The notes: generated from the sequence alone by a model not told the origin. DNA of 57,470 nucleotides from Bacteroidia bacterium (GCA_002749065.1 PDTX01000012.1:1-57470); one strand, 5' to 3'. Numbered from the stretch's first letter, positions 7,339 to 15,850 are shown. Numbers and translations: made by a program.

Positions 7339-8718
7339 ATGGCTAAACAGGTAAACGAGAGTGCTACGGGGAAAATCCCCACCGTGAAGCTCCTGAAATT
7401 TCTCATCCCCTCGCTGGTGGGTATCCTCCTGCTAATGACCCCCTTCCACGACGGGGAGGGCACGACGGTGGGGGTCGCCGTCATGTCGAAGTTCATCAAC
7501 AGCTCCATCAACGCGCTGGTGCCCATCCACTGGCTGGTGCTGGTGTGCATCGTGGCCTCGTGCGTGCTGACCACGGTGTACAAGGTGTCGAAGCCGGCCT
7601 TCATTGAGAATAGCCCGCTGCTCAAGGAGCTCTCGGACGTGTCCGTCTTCTGGTACATCGCCCGGCTGGCTGGCCTGGTGGTCGGCGTGATGGTGGCCTT
7701 CAAGCTCGGCCCGGCCATCGTCTTCGACGGCAACACCGGGGGGCTCATCCTCTTCGACCTGATCGGCGGGCTGTTCACCATCTTCCTCATCGCGGGCTTC
7801 ATCCTCCCCTTCCTCACCGAGTTCGGCCTGCTCGAGTTCGTGGGGGTCTTCATGTCGAAGGTCATGCGCCCGGTCTTCGGGCTGCCGGGCCGCTCGGCGG
7901 TCGACTGCCTGGCCTCCTGGATTGGCGATGGCACCATCGGTGTCGCCCTGACCAACAAGCAGTTCGAGGACGGCTACTACACCGAGCGCGAGGCCTCCGT
8001 CATCTCGACGACCTTCTCGGCCGTCTCCATCACCTTCTGCCTGGTGGTGGTGAGCAATGTGCAGCTGACGGACATGTTCGCCCAGTTCTACCTGACGGTG
8101 GGCGTTGCCGGGGTGGTGGCCGCGCTGATCGTGCCGCGGATTCCGCCCCTGTCCATGAAGAAGGACATCCGGATGCGGGACGATGCCGGGGCGAGCACGG
8201 AGGTCACCCCCGAGGGCTACACCATGCCCGGCTGGGCCCTCAAGCTGGCCACCGACAGGGCCGAGCAGTCCAGCGGCCTGGGCAACTTCCTGAGCAAGGG
8301 GCTGCGGACGGTGCTCGGACTCTGGATAGGGGTTATCCCCATCATCATGGTGGCCGGGACCATGGCCCTGGTGCTCTCCGAGGCCACGCCCATCTTCACC
8401 TGGCTGGGCATGCCCTTCCTACCCATCCTGAACCTGCTCCAGGTGCCTGAGGCCCAGGCGGCCAGCGAGACGATGGTGGTGGGCTTCGCCGACATGGTGG
8501 TGCCTTCGATCCTGGCCGAGGCCAACATCACCAGCCCCATGACGCGCTTCATCGTGGCCTGCGTGTCCGTGACCCAGCTCATCTACATGTCGGAGACGGG
8601 GGCGGTGCTCCTCGGGTCAAATCTGCCGGTGAACCTCTTCGACATCTTCGTGATATTCCTCGAGCGGACGCTGGTTACCCTGCCGGTCATCGTCCTGATG
8701 GCGCATCTGTTCTTCTAG
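7339..8718 (+). CDS. YjiH-family membrane protein with nucleoside-recognition (Gate) domain
   Basis: The 459-residue polytopic protein has about ten hydrophobic segments. The central region GRSAVDCLASWIGDGTIGV followed by the NKQFEDGYYTERE segment is the Gate/nucleoside-recognition domain found in YjiH, spore maturation SpmA/B and nucleoside transporters. The C-terminal part (FADMVVPSILAEANITSPMT) fits YjiH. The substrate is unknown, and members are only predicted inner-membrane transporters. ATG 7339 (MAKQVNE) is preceded by an A-rich stretch, usual for Bacteroidota starts. The 206 bases between the small-RNA terminator and this gene show no clear promoter box. A terminator hairpin follows the gene. 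Confidence 0.88.
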   Translation: MAKQVNESATGKIPTVKLLKFLIPSLVGILLLMTPFHDGEGTTVGVAVMSKFINSSINALVPIHWLVLVCIVASCVLTTVYKVSKPAFIENSPLLKELSDVSVFWYIARLAGLVVGVMVAFKLGPAIVFDGNTGGLILFDLIGGLFTIFLIAGFILPFLTEFGLLEFVGVFMSKVMRPVFGLPGRSAVDCLASWIGDGTIGVALTNKQFEDGYYTEREASVISTTFSAVSITFCLVVVSNVQLTDMFAQFYLTVGVAGVVAALIVPRIPPLSMKKDIRMRDDAGASTEVTPEGYTMPGWALKLATDRAEQSSGLGNFLSKGLRTVLGLWIGVIPIIMVAGTMALVLSEATPIFTWLGMPFLPILNLLQVPEAQAASETMVVGFADMVVPSILAEANITSPMTRFIVACVSVTQLIYMSETGAVLLGSNLPVNLFDIFVIFLERTLVTLPVIVLMAHLFF

Positions 8719-8743
8719 CGTTTTAGGTTTGTATACGCGGAGA

Positions 8744-8777
8744 GGGGGCTGCGGCGAGGTTCGCCGTGGCCCCTTTT
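8744..8777 (+). terminator. Intrinsic terminator after the YjiH-family gene
   Basis: GGGGC-tg-CGGCGA pairs with TCGCCG-tg-GCCCC across a short loop and is followed by TTTT. It starts 26 bases after the stop codon. Confidence 0.75.
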
Positions 8778-8818
8778 CGCACCGGCGGGCCATATCGCTC
8801 AGTGTGGGGATTTTTCCC

Positions 8819-8826
8819 TACCTTTG
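8819..8826 (+). promoter_or_regulatory. -7 promoter box (TACCTTTG) for the SRPBCC gene
   Basis: TACCTTTG lies 33 bases before the ATG at 8860. Confidence 0.6.
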
Positions 8827-8859
8827 GGAGATTTATACACCTTTGTGGAATGAGATAAA

Positions 8860-9285
8860 ATGCTGAATATGACCTTCGAAGAGCACATACTTATCAATGC
8901 CTCCCAGGAGAGGGTATTCGGGTTCTACGCCGACGTTCCGGGCTGGGCGAAATGGGACCCCAGCGTGAAATCCGCCACCATCCAAGGGGCTTTTGCCTCC
9001 GGGGCGAAGGGGGTCTTGGTGCCTTCCAGCGGGCCAAAGGCGAATATCCTCTTCGCAGAGGTTGTTGCCCCCATGAGCTTTACGGTGGTGAGCCGCTTGC
9101 CCCTGTGTACCATGCGTTTCGAGCATCATCTCTCCTCGCAGGAGGGCATGGTGAAGGCTCTGCATAGGGTTACCTTTGCGGGTCCTCTTGCTCCTCTCTT
9201 TGGGAGGCTCATCGGCGGCTCAATTCGAAGGGACTTACCTGTTACCCTAGAAGGGCTGAAGCGGGTTTCCGAGGGCTTGAACTGA
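8860..9285 (+). CDS. SRPBCC (START/polyketide cyclase-like) family protein
   Basis: The 141-residue single-domain protein begins FEEHILINASQERVFGFYAD and continues PGWAKWDPSVKSA, the standard entry to the helix-grip fold that holds a hydrophobic ligand in a deep pocket. The last third (LEGLKRVSEGLN) forms the long C-terminal helix that closes the cavity. No signal peptide is present, so it should be cytosolic. Ligand and role cannot be inferred; the gene stands alone between two transporter genes. An in-frame second ATG at 8869 is an alternative start. The G+C content falls off sharply just downstream. Confidence 0.85.
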   Translation: MLNMTFEEHILINASQERVFGFYADVPGWAKWDPSVKSATIQGAFASGAKGVLVPSSGPKANILFAEVVAPMSFTVVSRLPLCTMRFEHHLSSQEGMVKALHRVTFAGPLAPLFGRLIGGSIRRDLPVTLEGLKRVSEGLN

Positions 9286-10108
9286 CCCCACTTTTGCGTG
9301 GTTAATGGCCTTTTCTGTCGATGGGGAGAGAGCCGCGTACCCCCGGCTACATGTCGCTACGCGTAGCGGCTGGAACCAGATGAGAAGCACGCTACTCGCA
9401 CTTATTGCCATCCTGGAGCCATGAGCCACGCATCCGCCCAGAGTGCCGACCAGCTATTCATGATTGAGCACGCCGTCAGGGGCGCTACCCGGGCACAGTA
9501 CCCAGCCCAGGTTATTCAGCACGAGGGGCTCGGGGATAGACATTTATTCCGACCTCACGAGGGTGCTACTGGTCGTGGATGTGGACCATCGTGAATTGTT
9601 TGTGGGCCTGGGTTGCGCCGCCGAGAACCTCTGCCTGGAGCGTGTACGACGGGCGCATCGTGCCGGAGGAGTCCATCGTTGCGCTGGAGGGCATCGGGCG
9701 GGAGGTCCGGGTATTCCATTGCTACTCCTCCTATGAGAGGGCAAATGTAGCTAGCTATCAGCAATCTAGCAAATTCACTTCCTGTTTTTGTGGCATTCTA
9801 CTTCCTGTTTTTGTGGCAATTCACTTCCTGTTTTTGCGGCAAAACCGTCGCATTGCGCGCCCTGCCCTTGTGCCATTCACGGTGAAATCGGCAGCTCGCG
9901 TCGTCGCATAATGGCGACTGTAGGCCCACCCCCCTTGCCGCGAAGAAATATATTGGTACATTTATCGTCAGTTTTGCGCCCATGGTGCGAGCTGCATGTG
10001 GCGGATGGTGTGGCCTTGGGGTCGCCGCGCGCCTGCCTCCTGTAGCCCGGGCCACGGGCCAGAGAGTGGATGTACCGTATTGATAACCCCATTTTAACCG
10101 GAAAGAAA
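9286..10108 (+). other. Gene-poor interval of about 820 bp with short palindrome and tandem repeats
   Basis: No credible gene is seen on either strand. Short open frames (for example 9421-9594 and around 9540-9730) look protein-like only in patches and switch frame, as a decayed gene would. The interval includes a perfect 14-bp palindrome CGCTACGCGTAGCG (9355-9368) and three 22-23 bp tandem repeats (9774-9841). The 10.0-kb part carries only a weak TACATTTA box ahead of the YfcC gene. Confidence 0.6.
9774..9841 (+). repeat. Three tandem copies of a 22-23 bp repeat
   Basis: The units are 9774-9795, 9796-9818 and 9819-9841. All share ACTTCCTGTTTTTGTGGCA (TGCGG in the third copy), separated by 3-4 variable bases. 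Multiple short direct repeats spaced about one helical turn or two apart are typical of transposase-binding ends, notably of IS21-type elements. No transposase gene is present nearby, so this could be the scar of an element end. That attribution is inference. Confidence 0.8.
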
Positions 10109-11620
10109 ATGGCGAAGAAGAAGAGAAGCTGGTTTTCAACCGCATACTCAGTTCTATTCCTGATCCTTGTCCTGGCGGCAGGGCTAACCTACGTGGTCCC
10201 CTCGGGGGAGTTCGAGCGGCTGACCTACAGCGCGGAGGGCCAGGAGTTCATCATCAGCGGCCGGGGCGAGACCCGGGCCATACCCGCCACGCAGCGCGCG
10301 CTGGACTCGCTGCAGATCAAGCTCGAGCTGGCCAAGTTCACCGAGGGCACCATCTACAAGCCCGTCGCGATCCCCGGGAGCTACGCCCAGATTGCGCAGC
10401 AGCCGCAGGGCTTCTTCTCGGTGATCAAATCCCCCGTGCAGGGCATCGCGGACTCGGTCGGCATCGTCATCTTCGTGCTCATCCTGGGGGGCATCATGGG
10501 CATCCTCGCGAAGATGAACGCCTTCGACGCCGGGATGGTCTCCCTGTCACGGAGCACCAAGGGCAAGGAGTTCCTGCTGGTGACCTTCGTCTTCCTGCTG
10601 GTCACCCTGGGGGGCACGACCTTCGGCATGGCCGAGGAGACCATCGCCTTCTACCCCATCCTCATGCCCATATTCCTGGTCAGCGGCTTCGACGCGCTGG
10701 TCTGCATCGCGGCCATCTACATGGGCTCGACCATCGGCACCATGTTCTCCACCACCAGCCCCTTCTCGGTGGTGATTGCCTCCGAGGCCGCCGGGATATC
10801 CTTCACCACCGGCCTGGCCTTCCGCATCGTGGCCCTGGTGCTGGCCTCGGTCATCACCCTGCTCTACATCTACCGCTACGTGCGCAAAATCCGGAGGGAC
10901 AAGACCGCCTCGCTGGTCTACGAGGACGAGGCCGAGATACACGCCAAGTTCCTCAGCGGCTACGACCCCAATGAGGCCGTCCCCTACACCTGGCGCATAC
11001 GCCTCTCGCTGCTGCTCTTCGCGGCCGCCTTCCCGGTGATGATCTGGGGCGTGGCCAGCGCCGGGTGGTGGTTCGAGGAGATGTCCGCCCTGTTCCTGGG
11101 CGTGTCGCTCATCCTGATGGCCATCTCCGGCCTCTCGGAGAAGGAGAACATCGGCGCCTTCGTGGCCGGGGCGGGCGACCTCATCGGCGTGGCCCTGACT
11201 ATCGGCCTGGCCCGCTCCATCAACATGGTCATGGACGGGGGGCAGATTTCCGACACCCTGCTGTACTACTCCACCGAGGCCGTCTCCGGCATGGGCCAGA
11301 GCCTCTTCGCCGTGGTGCAGCTCATCCTGTTCTCCTTCCTGGGCTTCTTCATCCCCTCGGCCTCCGGCCTGGCCATGCTCTCGATGCCCATCATGGCGCC
11401 CCTGGCCGACACCGTGGGCCTCTCCCGCGAGGTCGTCATCAACGCCTACAACTGGGGGCAGGGCTGGATGTCCTTCATCACCCCCACCGGCCTCATACTC
11501 GTCTCCCTCGAGATGGTCGGCGTGCCCTTCTCCAAGTGGCTCAAGTTCATCCTCCCCCTGATGGCCATCATCGGCATCTTCGCCGCCCTGATGCTCATCA
11601 TCAACACCATGATAGTGTAG
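10109..11620 (+). CDS. YfcC/DcuC-superfamily membrane transporter
   Basis: The 503-residue polytopic protein opens with an N-terminal helix ending in LTYVVPSGEFER, the hallmark entry of the YfcC/ArcD-like family, and continues with IPGSYAQIAQQPQGFFSV, ILGGIMGILAKMNAFDAG and the late SASGLAMLSMPIMAPLAD. Family members are predicted to carry C4-dicarboxylates, basic amino acids or peptides; the substrate here is unknown. I chose ATG 10109 (MAKKKRSW) because it follows GAAAGAAA and starts at a typical basic N-terminus; an in-frame ATG at 10070 would add 13 atypical residues. The gene ends 20 bases before a perfect palindromic terminator and appears to be monocistronic. Confidence 0.92.
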   Translation: MAKKKRSWFSTAYSVLFLILVLAAGLTYVVPSGEFERLTYSAEGQEFIISGRGETRAIPATQRALDSLQIKLELAKFTEGTIYKPVAIPGSYAQIAQQPQGFFSVIKSPVQGIADSVGIVIFVLILGGIMGILAKMNAFDAGMVSLSRSTKGKEFLLVTFVFLLVTLGGTTFGMAEETIAFYPILMPIFLVSGFDALVCIAAIYMGSTIGTMFSTTSPFSVVIASEAAGISFTTGLAFRIVALVLASVITLLYIYRYVRKIRRDKTASLVYEDEAEIHAKFLSGYDPNEAVPYTWRIRLSLLLFAAAFPVMIWGVASAGWWFEEMSALFLGVSLILMAISGLSEKENIGAFVAGAGDLIGVALTIGLARSINMVMDGGQISDTLLYYSTEAVSGMGQSLFAVVQLILFSFLGFFIPSASGLAMLSMPIMAPLADTVGLSREVVINAYNWGQGWMSFITPTGLILVSLEMVGVPFSKWLKFILPLMAIIGIFAALMLIINTMIV

Positions 11621-11640
11621 ACCGCAACTAATATTAGCAC

Positions 11641-11677
11641 AAAAAGGCGCACTTCCCGCGGGAAGTGCGCCTTTTTT
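11641..11677 (+). terminator. Strong palindromic terminator
   Basis: AAAAA-GGCGCACTTCCCG is followed directly by its exact reverse complement and TTTTTT: a perfect 26-bp G+C-rich palindrome (11646-11671) flanked by A and T runs. It can stop transcription in both directions. The -33 region of the next promoter falls inside its 3' arm. Confidence 0.9.
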
Positions 11678-11681
11678 CCCC

Positions 11682-11689
11682 TATCTTTG
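11682..11689 (+). promoter_or_regulatory. -7 promoter box (TATCTTTG) for the DKNYY-type gene
   Basis: TATCTTTG begins 11 bases after the palindrome of the preceding terminator and 50 bases before ATG 11732. Confidence 0.6.
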
Positions 11690-11731
11690 CCCCAGCATGC
11701 GCCCGCGTTGGGGGCAGAAATACGACACGGT

Positions 11732-13288
11732 ATGCTCGGTAAGAATTGGGGGACCCTCTCCTCCCGGCACAAGCGGCGGGTCCTCATCCTCGTGGCGCTC
11801 GTCATCCTCCTGCCCACGCTGCTGCTCATTATCCCCCTGATTTTGGCGGTCAACGGGATGGACGCACGGGGCCCGGGCGAGCCCCTCCCCGGCGTCTACC
11901 GCCGCTACAACGACGGCATCTACGCCATGGTCGTGGGGAGCGGCTACTACCGCATGCCCCCCGAGCTGGATACGGCGAGCTTCCGCCCCTGGGGTAAAGG
12001 GGCGGTCTACATGGCCATCGACCGCCACCACGTCTACTGCGCGGATGAGATAGTGCCGGACCTCGACCCCGCGCGCCTCGCCCACCTGGGCAATGAGTAC
12101 TACACCGACGGGGCGACCACCTACTACTGCGGGTTTCGCACCGTGGAGAGGGCCGACCTCCCGTGGTACGAGCATTGGTACCAGTTCCTCCGGGAGGGCT
12201 ACCTCGGCGGGGAGCGACCCCGCACCAGCTTCCACCCCGTGCGCCGCCTCGCGCCGAGCGGCACGCCCTACGCCCCCCTGCTCGACCGCGCGCTGGCCAC
12301 CAACGGCGAGCAGGTGTACCACCGGGGCCTACCCATGCCCGAGGCCCACCCGGCGGGCCTCCGCTGGATACCCCACGACTCGGCCCGCGGCGCCCGGGAC
12401 AGCGAGTACCTCGGCGACGGGGAGCACGTCTACTTCCAGCACAGCCCCCTGCCGCTCAGCGACCACGACGGCCTCTACTGCCTGGAGAACGCCTTCGGCA
12501 AGCACTTCGTCTACCTCTTCGACCCCCGCGACGGGATGGTGTACGCCAACGAGATACCCGGCGACAACGCGCCCCGCCCCCCCACCACCCCCTTCCCGCG
12601 GGCGCATGCCCCCTACGCCCTGCTGAGCCGGGCCGACAGCCACGCCTACCACACGCTGTGGCTGGCCGAGGGCGGGGTCTACTTCTACGACACCCGGGAG
12701 GACCGCGTCGAGCGGATGGGCGACAACCCCTTCCGCGGGGGGCGCTTCCGGGAGATTGCCCCGCTGGTCTTCACCGACGGGGCGCGGACCCTCTTCGTGG
12801 ATGCCTTCAACGTGTGGCGGCGCAGCCGGAGCCGTCGCTACCTGGCCAGCCGCCACACGGCGGTCTACTCGCTCGACGACCTGCCCGAGGGGGAGTGGCG
12901 CGCCCTGCGGCGGGCCGGGCTCTACTCCGTGTGGGCGAAGGGCCAGGAGCGCTACCTCTTCGACAACTACGGCGAGGGGCAGGGCGTGGACCACACCGTG
13001 TACCGCATCGCGGACAGCGCCACGCTCGCCCGCCTGCTCGGGGAGGAGCTGGGCTCGAACGAGATCAACCGGATGGCCCGGGGGAAGCACCTGGTGGTCC
13101 CGGCCCGCACCGAGCTGCTCGATGCCCGCCTGCAGGTTTCCAACCGCTCGATTTTGGACTTCTTCGGCATCGAGTGGTTCGACCGCTTGCTGGACGAGCA
13201 CCCATCATCGACCTGGGTTTTCCTGCTCCTGCTGCTCCCTGTGCTCCTCTGGCTGTTTTGGCCCGCCAGGTGGAGGTTCCGCCGGTAG
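11732..13288 (+). CDS. DKNYY-type repeat protein with N- and C-terminal membrane helices
   Basis: The 518-residue protein has a membrane helix at about residues 14-40 and another near the end (about 491-512), ending in a basic RWRFRR tail. The region between consists of degenerate repeats in which a residue run such as DRHHVYCADEIVPDLDPARL is followed by LGNEYYTDGATTYYCG. This is the pattern of DKNYY proteins (D-K-N-Y-Y repeats: 'this is shown as, this is called'). The repeats probably form a beta-rich extracytoplasmic domain; function is unknown. ATG 11732 is chosen over an upstream in-frame start because it lies at a sensible distance from the -7 box. Codons are very G+C-rich at third positions, like the neighbours. 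Confidence 0.7.
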   Translation: MLGKNWGTLSSRHKRRVLILVALVILLPTLLLIIPLILAVNGMDARGPGEPLPGVYRRYNDGIYAMVVGSGYYRMPPELDTASFRPWGKGAVYMAIDRHHVYCADEIVPDLDPARLAHLGNEYYTDGATTYYCGFRTVERADLPWYEHWYQFLREGYLGGERPRTSFHPVRRLAPSGTPYAPLLDRALATNGEQVYHRGLPMPEAHPAGLRWIPHDSARGARDSEYLGDGEHVYFQHSPLPLSDHDGLYCLENAFGKHFVYLFDPRDGMVYANEIPGDNAPRPPTTPFPRAHAPYALLSRADSHAYHTLWLAEGGVYFYDTREDRVERMGDNPFRGGRFREIAPLVFTDGARTLFVDAFNVWRRSRSRRYLASRHTAVYSLDDLPEGEWRALRRAGLYSVWAKGQERYLFDNYGEGQGVDHTVYRIADSATLARLLGEELGSNEINRMARGKHLVVPARTELLDARLQVSNRSILDFFGIEWFDRLLDEHPSSTWVFLLLLLPVLLWLFWPARWRFRR

Positions 13289-13352
13289 GCCCCGCGCTCG
13301 GGCTTCGGCCGCGTGGGGGGCTAGTGGGCTTATGTGGATTGAGGAAAAAGGC

Positions 13353-13360
13353 TACCTTTG
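13353..13360 (+). promoter_or_regulatory. -7 promoter box (TACCTTTG) for megL
   Basis: TACCTTTG lies 71 bases before the megL ATG, leaving a leader of about 65 bases that contains a hairpin at 13374-13395. Confidence 0.65.
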
Positions 13361-13373
13361 GCATTGGAAAGAT

Positions 13374-13395
13374 GGGGGACGGCTGGAAGTCCCCC
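13374..13395 (+). other. Hairpin in the megL 5' leader
   Basis: GGGGGAC (13374-13380) pairs perfectly with GTCCCCC (13389-13395) around an 8-base loop, within the first 30 bases of the predicted transcript. No T-run follows; an A-rich segment leads to the ATG. It may stabilise the mRNA or regulate initiation. Confidence 0.45.
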
Positions 13396-13431
13396 GGGAT
13401 ACGATAATTACAAAGCTAAAAGTACAGGATT

Positions 13432-14631
13432 ATGAGCAAGGAATGTGAAATAAGGGGCAAGGGCTTCGCCACGCGGGCCATCCATGCGGGGCGTTTGCCC
13501 AACCAGTTCGGCGCGCTCAACACGCCGATTTACCAGAGTTCGACCTTTGTGTTCGACTCCGCCGAGCAGGGCGGGCGGCGCTTCGCGCTCGAGGAGGAGG
13601 GCTACATCTACACCCGGCTGGGCAACCCGAACTCCACCGAGATAGAGGCCAAGCTCGCCGAGCTGGAGGGCGCGGAGGCCTGCCTCTCGGCCGCCTCGGG
13701 CATGGGGGCCATCACCTCCGCCCTGTGGACCAGCGTGTCGGCCGGCGACCACATCGTGGCGGCCAAGACCCTCTACGGCTGCACCTTCGCGCTCCTCAAC
13801 GCCGGCCTGTCGCGCTTCGGCGTGGAGGTGGACTTCGTCGACGCGCGCGACCCGCAGAACGTGAAGGCCGCCCTCAAGCCCAACACCAAGGTGGTGTACC
13901 TCGAGACGCCCGCCAACCCCAACATGTACATCAGCGACATCCGGGCCATCGCCAAGCTGGCCCATGAGCATAGCGCCGACATACAGGTCTACGTGGACAA
14001 CACCTACTGCACGCCCTACCTGCAGCGGCCCTTCGACCTGGGGGCCAACGTGGTGGTGCACTCGGCCACCAAGTACCTCAACGGCCACGGCGACGTCATC
14101 GCCGGTTTCGTGCTCGGCAAGAAGGAGTTCATCGACCAGGTGCGCTTCGTCGGCATGAAGGACATGACCGGCGCGACCCTCGGCCCCTTCGAGGCCTACC
14201 TCATCGGGCGGGGGATGAAGACCCTGGCCCTGCGAATGGACCGCCACTGTGCCAGCGCGCAGAAGGTGGCCGAGTTCCTGGAGTCGCACCCCAAGGTGGC
14301 GAAGGTGATGTACCCCGGCTTGAAGAGCTTCCCCCAGCACGATGTGGCCATGGGCCAGATGTGCCAGCCTGGCGCGATGATAGCCTTCGAGCTGCAGGGG
14401 GGCATCGAGGCGGGCAGGGCCCTCATCAACAGCTGCCGCCTCTGCATCCCGGCCGTGAGCCTGGGCGATGCCGAGACGCTCATCCAGCACCCGGCCAGCA
14501 TGACGCACTCGCCCTACACGCCCGAGGAGCGGGCCGCGAGCGACATCGCCGAGGGGCTGGTGCGCCTCTCCGTGGGCCTGGAGGATGCCGACGACATCAT
14601 CGCCGACCTCAAGCAGGCGCTAGAGGGGTAG
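13432..14631 (+). CDS. megL: Methionine gamma-lyase (PLP-dependent Cys/Met metabolism enzyme)
   Basis: The 399-residue protein matches in length the methionine gamma-lyase of P. gingivalis. PLP-binding lysine K214 lies in VVHSATKYLNGHGD. AKTLYGCTF places a tyrosine (Y115) and cysteine (C117) where methionine gamma-lyases have their catalytic Tyr and active-site Cys116; cystathionine gamma-synthases usually lack that cysteine. YTRLGNPNSTEIEAKLAELEG and the late SLGDAETLIQHPASMTHS are shared by the whole family. It splits methionine into methanethiol, ammonia and 2-oxobutyrate, and may also act on homocysteine or cysteine. A drug/metabolite-type exporter gene follows about 100 bases on. O-acetylhomoserine sulfhydrylase is the main alternative. 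Confidence 0.9.
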   Translation: MSKECEIRGKGFATRAIHAGRLPNQFGALNTPIYQSSTFVFDSAEQGGRRFALEEEGYIYTRLGNPNSTEIEAKLAELEGAEACLSAASGMGAITSALWTSVSAGDHIVAAKTLYGCTFALLNAGLSRFGVEVDFVDARDPQNVKAALKPNTKVVYLETPANPNMYISDIRAIAKLAHEHSADIQVYVDNTYCTPYLQRPFDLGANVVVHSATKYLNGHGDVIAGFVLGKKEFIDQVRFVGMKDMTGATLGPFEAYLIGRGMKTLALRMDRHCASAQKVAEFLESHPKVAKVMYPGLKSFPQHDVAMGQMCQPGAMIAFELQGGIEAGRALINSCRLCIPAVSLGDAETLIQHPASMTHSPYTPEERAASDIAEGLVRLSVGLEDADDIIADLKQALEG

Positions 14632-14649
14632 TATCCGCGTTTTTCCTCT

Positions 14650-14657
14650 TATATTCG
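14650..14657 (+). promoter_or_regulatory. Probable -7 box (TATATTCG) for the EamA transporter gene
   Basis: TATATTCG, one base off the consensus, lies 19 bases after the megL stop and 70 bases before ATG 14728. Confidence 0.4.
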
Positions 14658-14727
14658 CGGGGTGGATGGCGGCGGGTCATCCACCCCGTTTCTCCGCATT
14701 GTCAACCCATTAATCGCCATAAGCTCT

Positions 14728-15678
14728 ATGCCCATCCTCAGCGCGGGCGGCCGGGGCAATAAGCTCATCGCCGGCCTCATGCTCCTGATAGTTGCCATCA
14801 TCTGGGGTAGCACCCTGGTGGTGATGAAGGCCACCACCGGCACGATCAACCCCATGCTCCTGATTGCCATCCGCTTCCTGATGGCCGGTGTCGTCCTGGG
14901 GGCCATCTTCCTCCGGAAATTCCAGCGCATCGGGCGCCAGGACCTCATCGGCGGCCTCGTCATCGGCCTGCTGCTCTTCGCGGCCCACGCCCTGCAGACC
15001 ATGGGCGTGACCGATGCCAAGGGCGATGCCGGGCGCTCCGGATTCCTGGGCGCGGCCTACTGCATCATCGTCCCCTTCATCTGCTGGGCCGTCGAGCGCG
15101 AGCGGCCCGACAGGTACAACCTCATGGCGGCCGTCCTGTGCGTGGTCGGCATCGGCCTGATATCCTTCGGCGGCGCGCCCACCCTCGACCTCAACCCGGA
15201 TGCCGGCCTCCTGGGCTTTACCCTGGCCGACACCCTGGCCCTGGCCAGCGCCTTCCTCTTCGCGGCCTCCATCGTGGCCATCGACCGCTACACCAAGCAC
15301 CAGGATGCCATCACCATCACCATCCTCCAGTTCTTCTTCGCCGGGCTCTTCGCCACCCTCGCCACCCTCGTGCGCGAGCCTGCCGCCGTGGTGAACGCGG
15401 CCTGGAGCGGGGGCCTCTGGGGCGCGGTGCTCTACCTCGGGCTGGTGGCCACGGCCTTCGCCCTCCTGCTGCAGAACGTGGCCCAGAAGTACACCGACCC
15501 CAACAGCGCGGCCATCCTCCTGGGCACGGAGTCCATCTTCGGCGTGCTCTTCGGCGTGGCCTTCAACGCGGAGCCCATCTCCGGGGTCCTCCTCTGGGGC
15601 TTTGTGCTCATCTTCGCGGCCATCCTCATCTCGGAGACCAAGCTCGCCTTCCTGCGTCGGCCGCGGCCTGGCGCCTGA
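14728..15678 (+). CDS. EamA/DMT-family transporter
   Basis: The 316-residue protein has ten predicted membrane helices formed by two EamA repeats. The first repeat starts LIAGLMLLIVAIIWGSTLVVMK in character (small residues, a W-G-S motif), and the second contains the typical TEPNSAAILLG-like segment seen here as TDPNSAAILLGTESIF. Family members export amino acids and related metabolites across the inner membrane. The position behind megL would suit a sulfur amino acid or a derivative, but this is inference. ATG 14728 fits the start of the first helix; in-frame upstream starts would add a non-conserved leader. Confidence 0.92.
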   Translation: MPILSAGGRGNKLIAGLMLLIVAIIWGSTLVVMKATTGTINPMLLIAIRFLMAGVVLGAIFLRKFQRIGRQDLIGGLVIGLLLFAAHALQTMGVTDAKGDAGRSGFLGAAYCIIVPFICWAVERERPDRYNLMAAVLCVVGIGLISFGGAPTLDLNPDAGLLGFTLADTLALASAFLFAASIVAIDRYTKHQDAITITILQFFFAGLFATLATLVREPAAVVNAAWSGGLWGAVLYLGLVATAFALLLQNVAQKYTDPNSAAILLGTESIFGVLFGVAFNAEPISGVLLWGFVLIFAAILISETKLAFLRRPRPGA

Positions 15679-15850
15679 TTTAGGCCCGGGGCCAATTATC
15701 CCCCGCCCCCAGCAGAGCCACACCCGGGGTCACCACGGGTAGCAAGCCGTAGACGCTGTGCCAGAGGGCATTGCGCCTAGCCTGTGGCTTGTCCGTCGTG
15801 GAGCTTATTTATATGAAATATGCATTGCGCATCAGGGCGAGCAAATGGGC

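Noticed and set aside
9464..9736. Open frames around 9.4-9.75 kb as a gene
   Set aside because: Coding character is patchy and changes frame; no conserved motif, and no start region with promoter.
13289..13431. SAM or other sulfur-related riboswitch before megL
   Set aside because: Only a simple hairpin is visible; the leader is too short (about 65 bases) for a known SAM aptamer plus expression platform.
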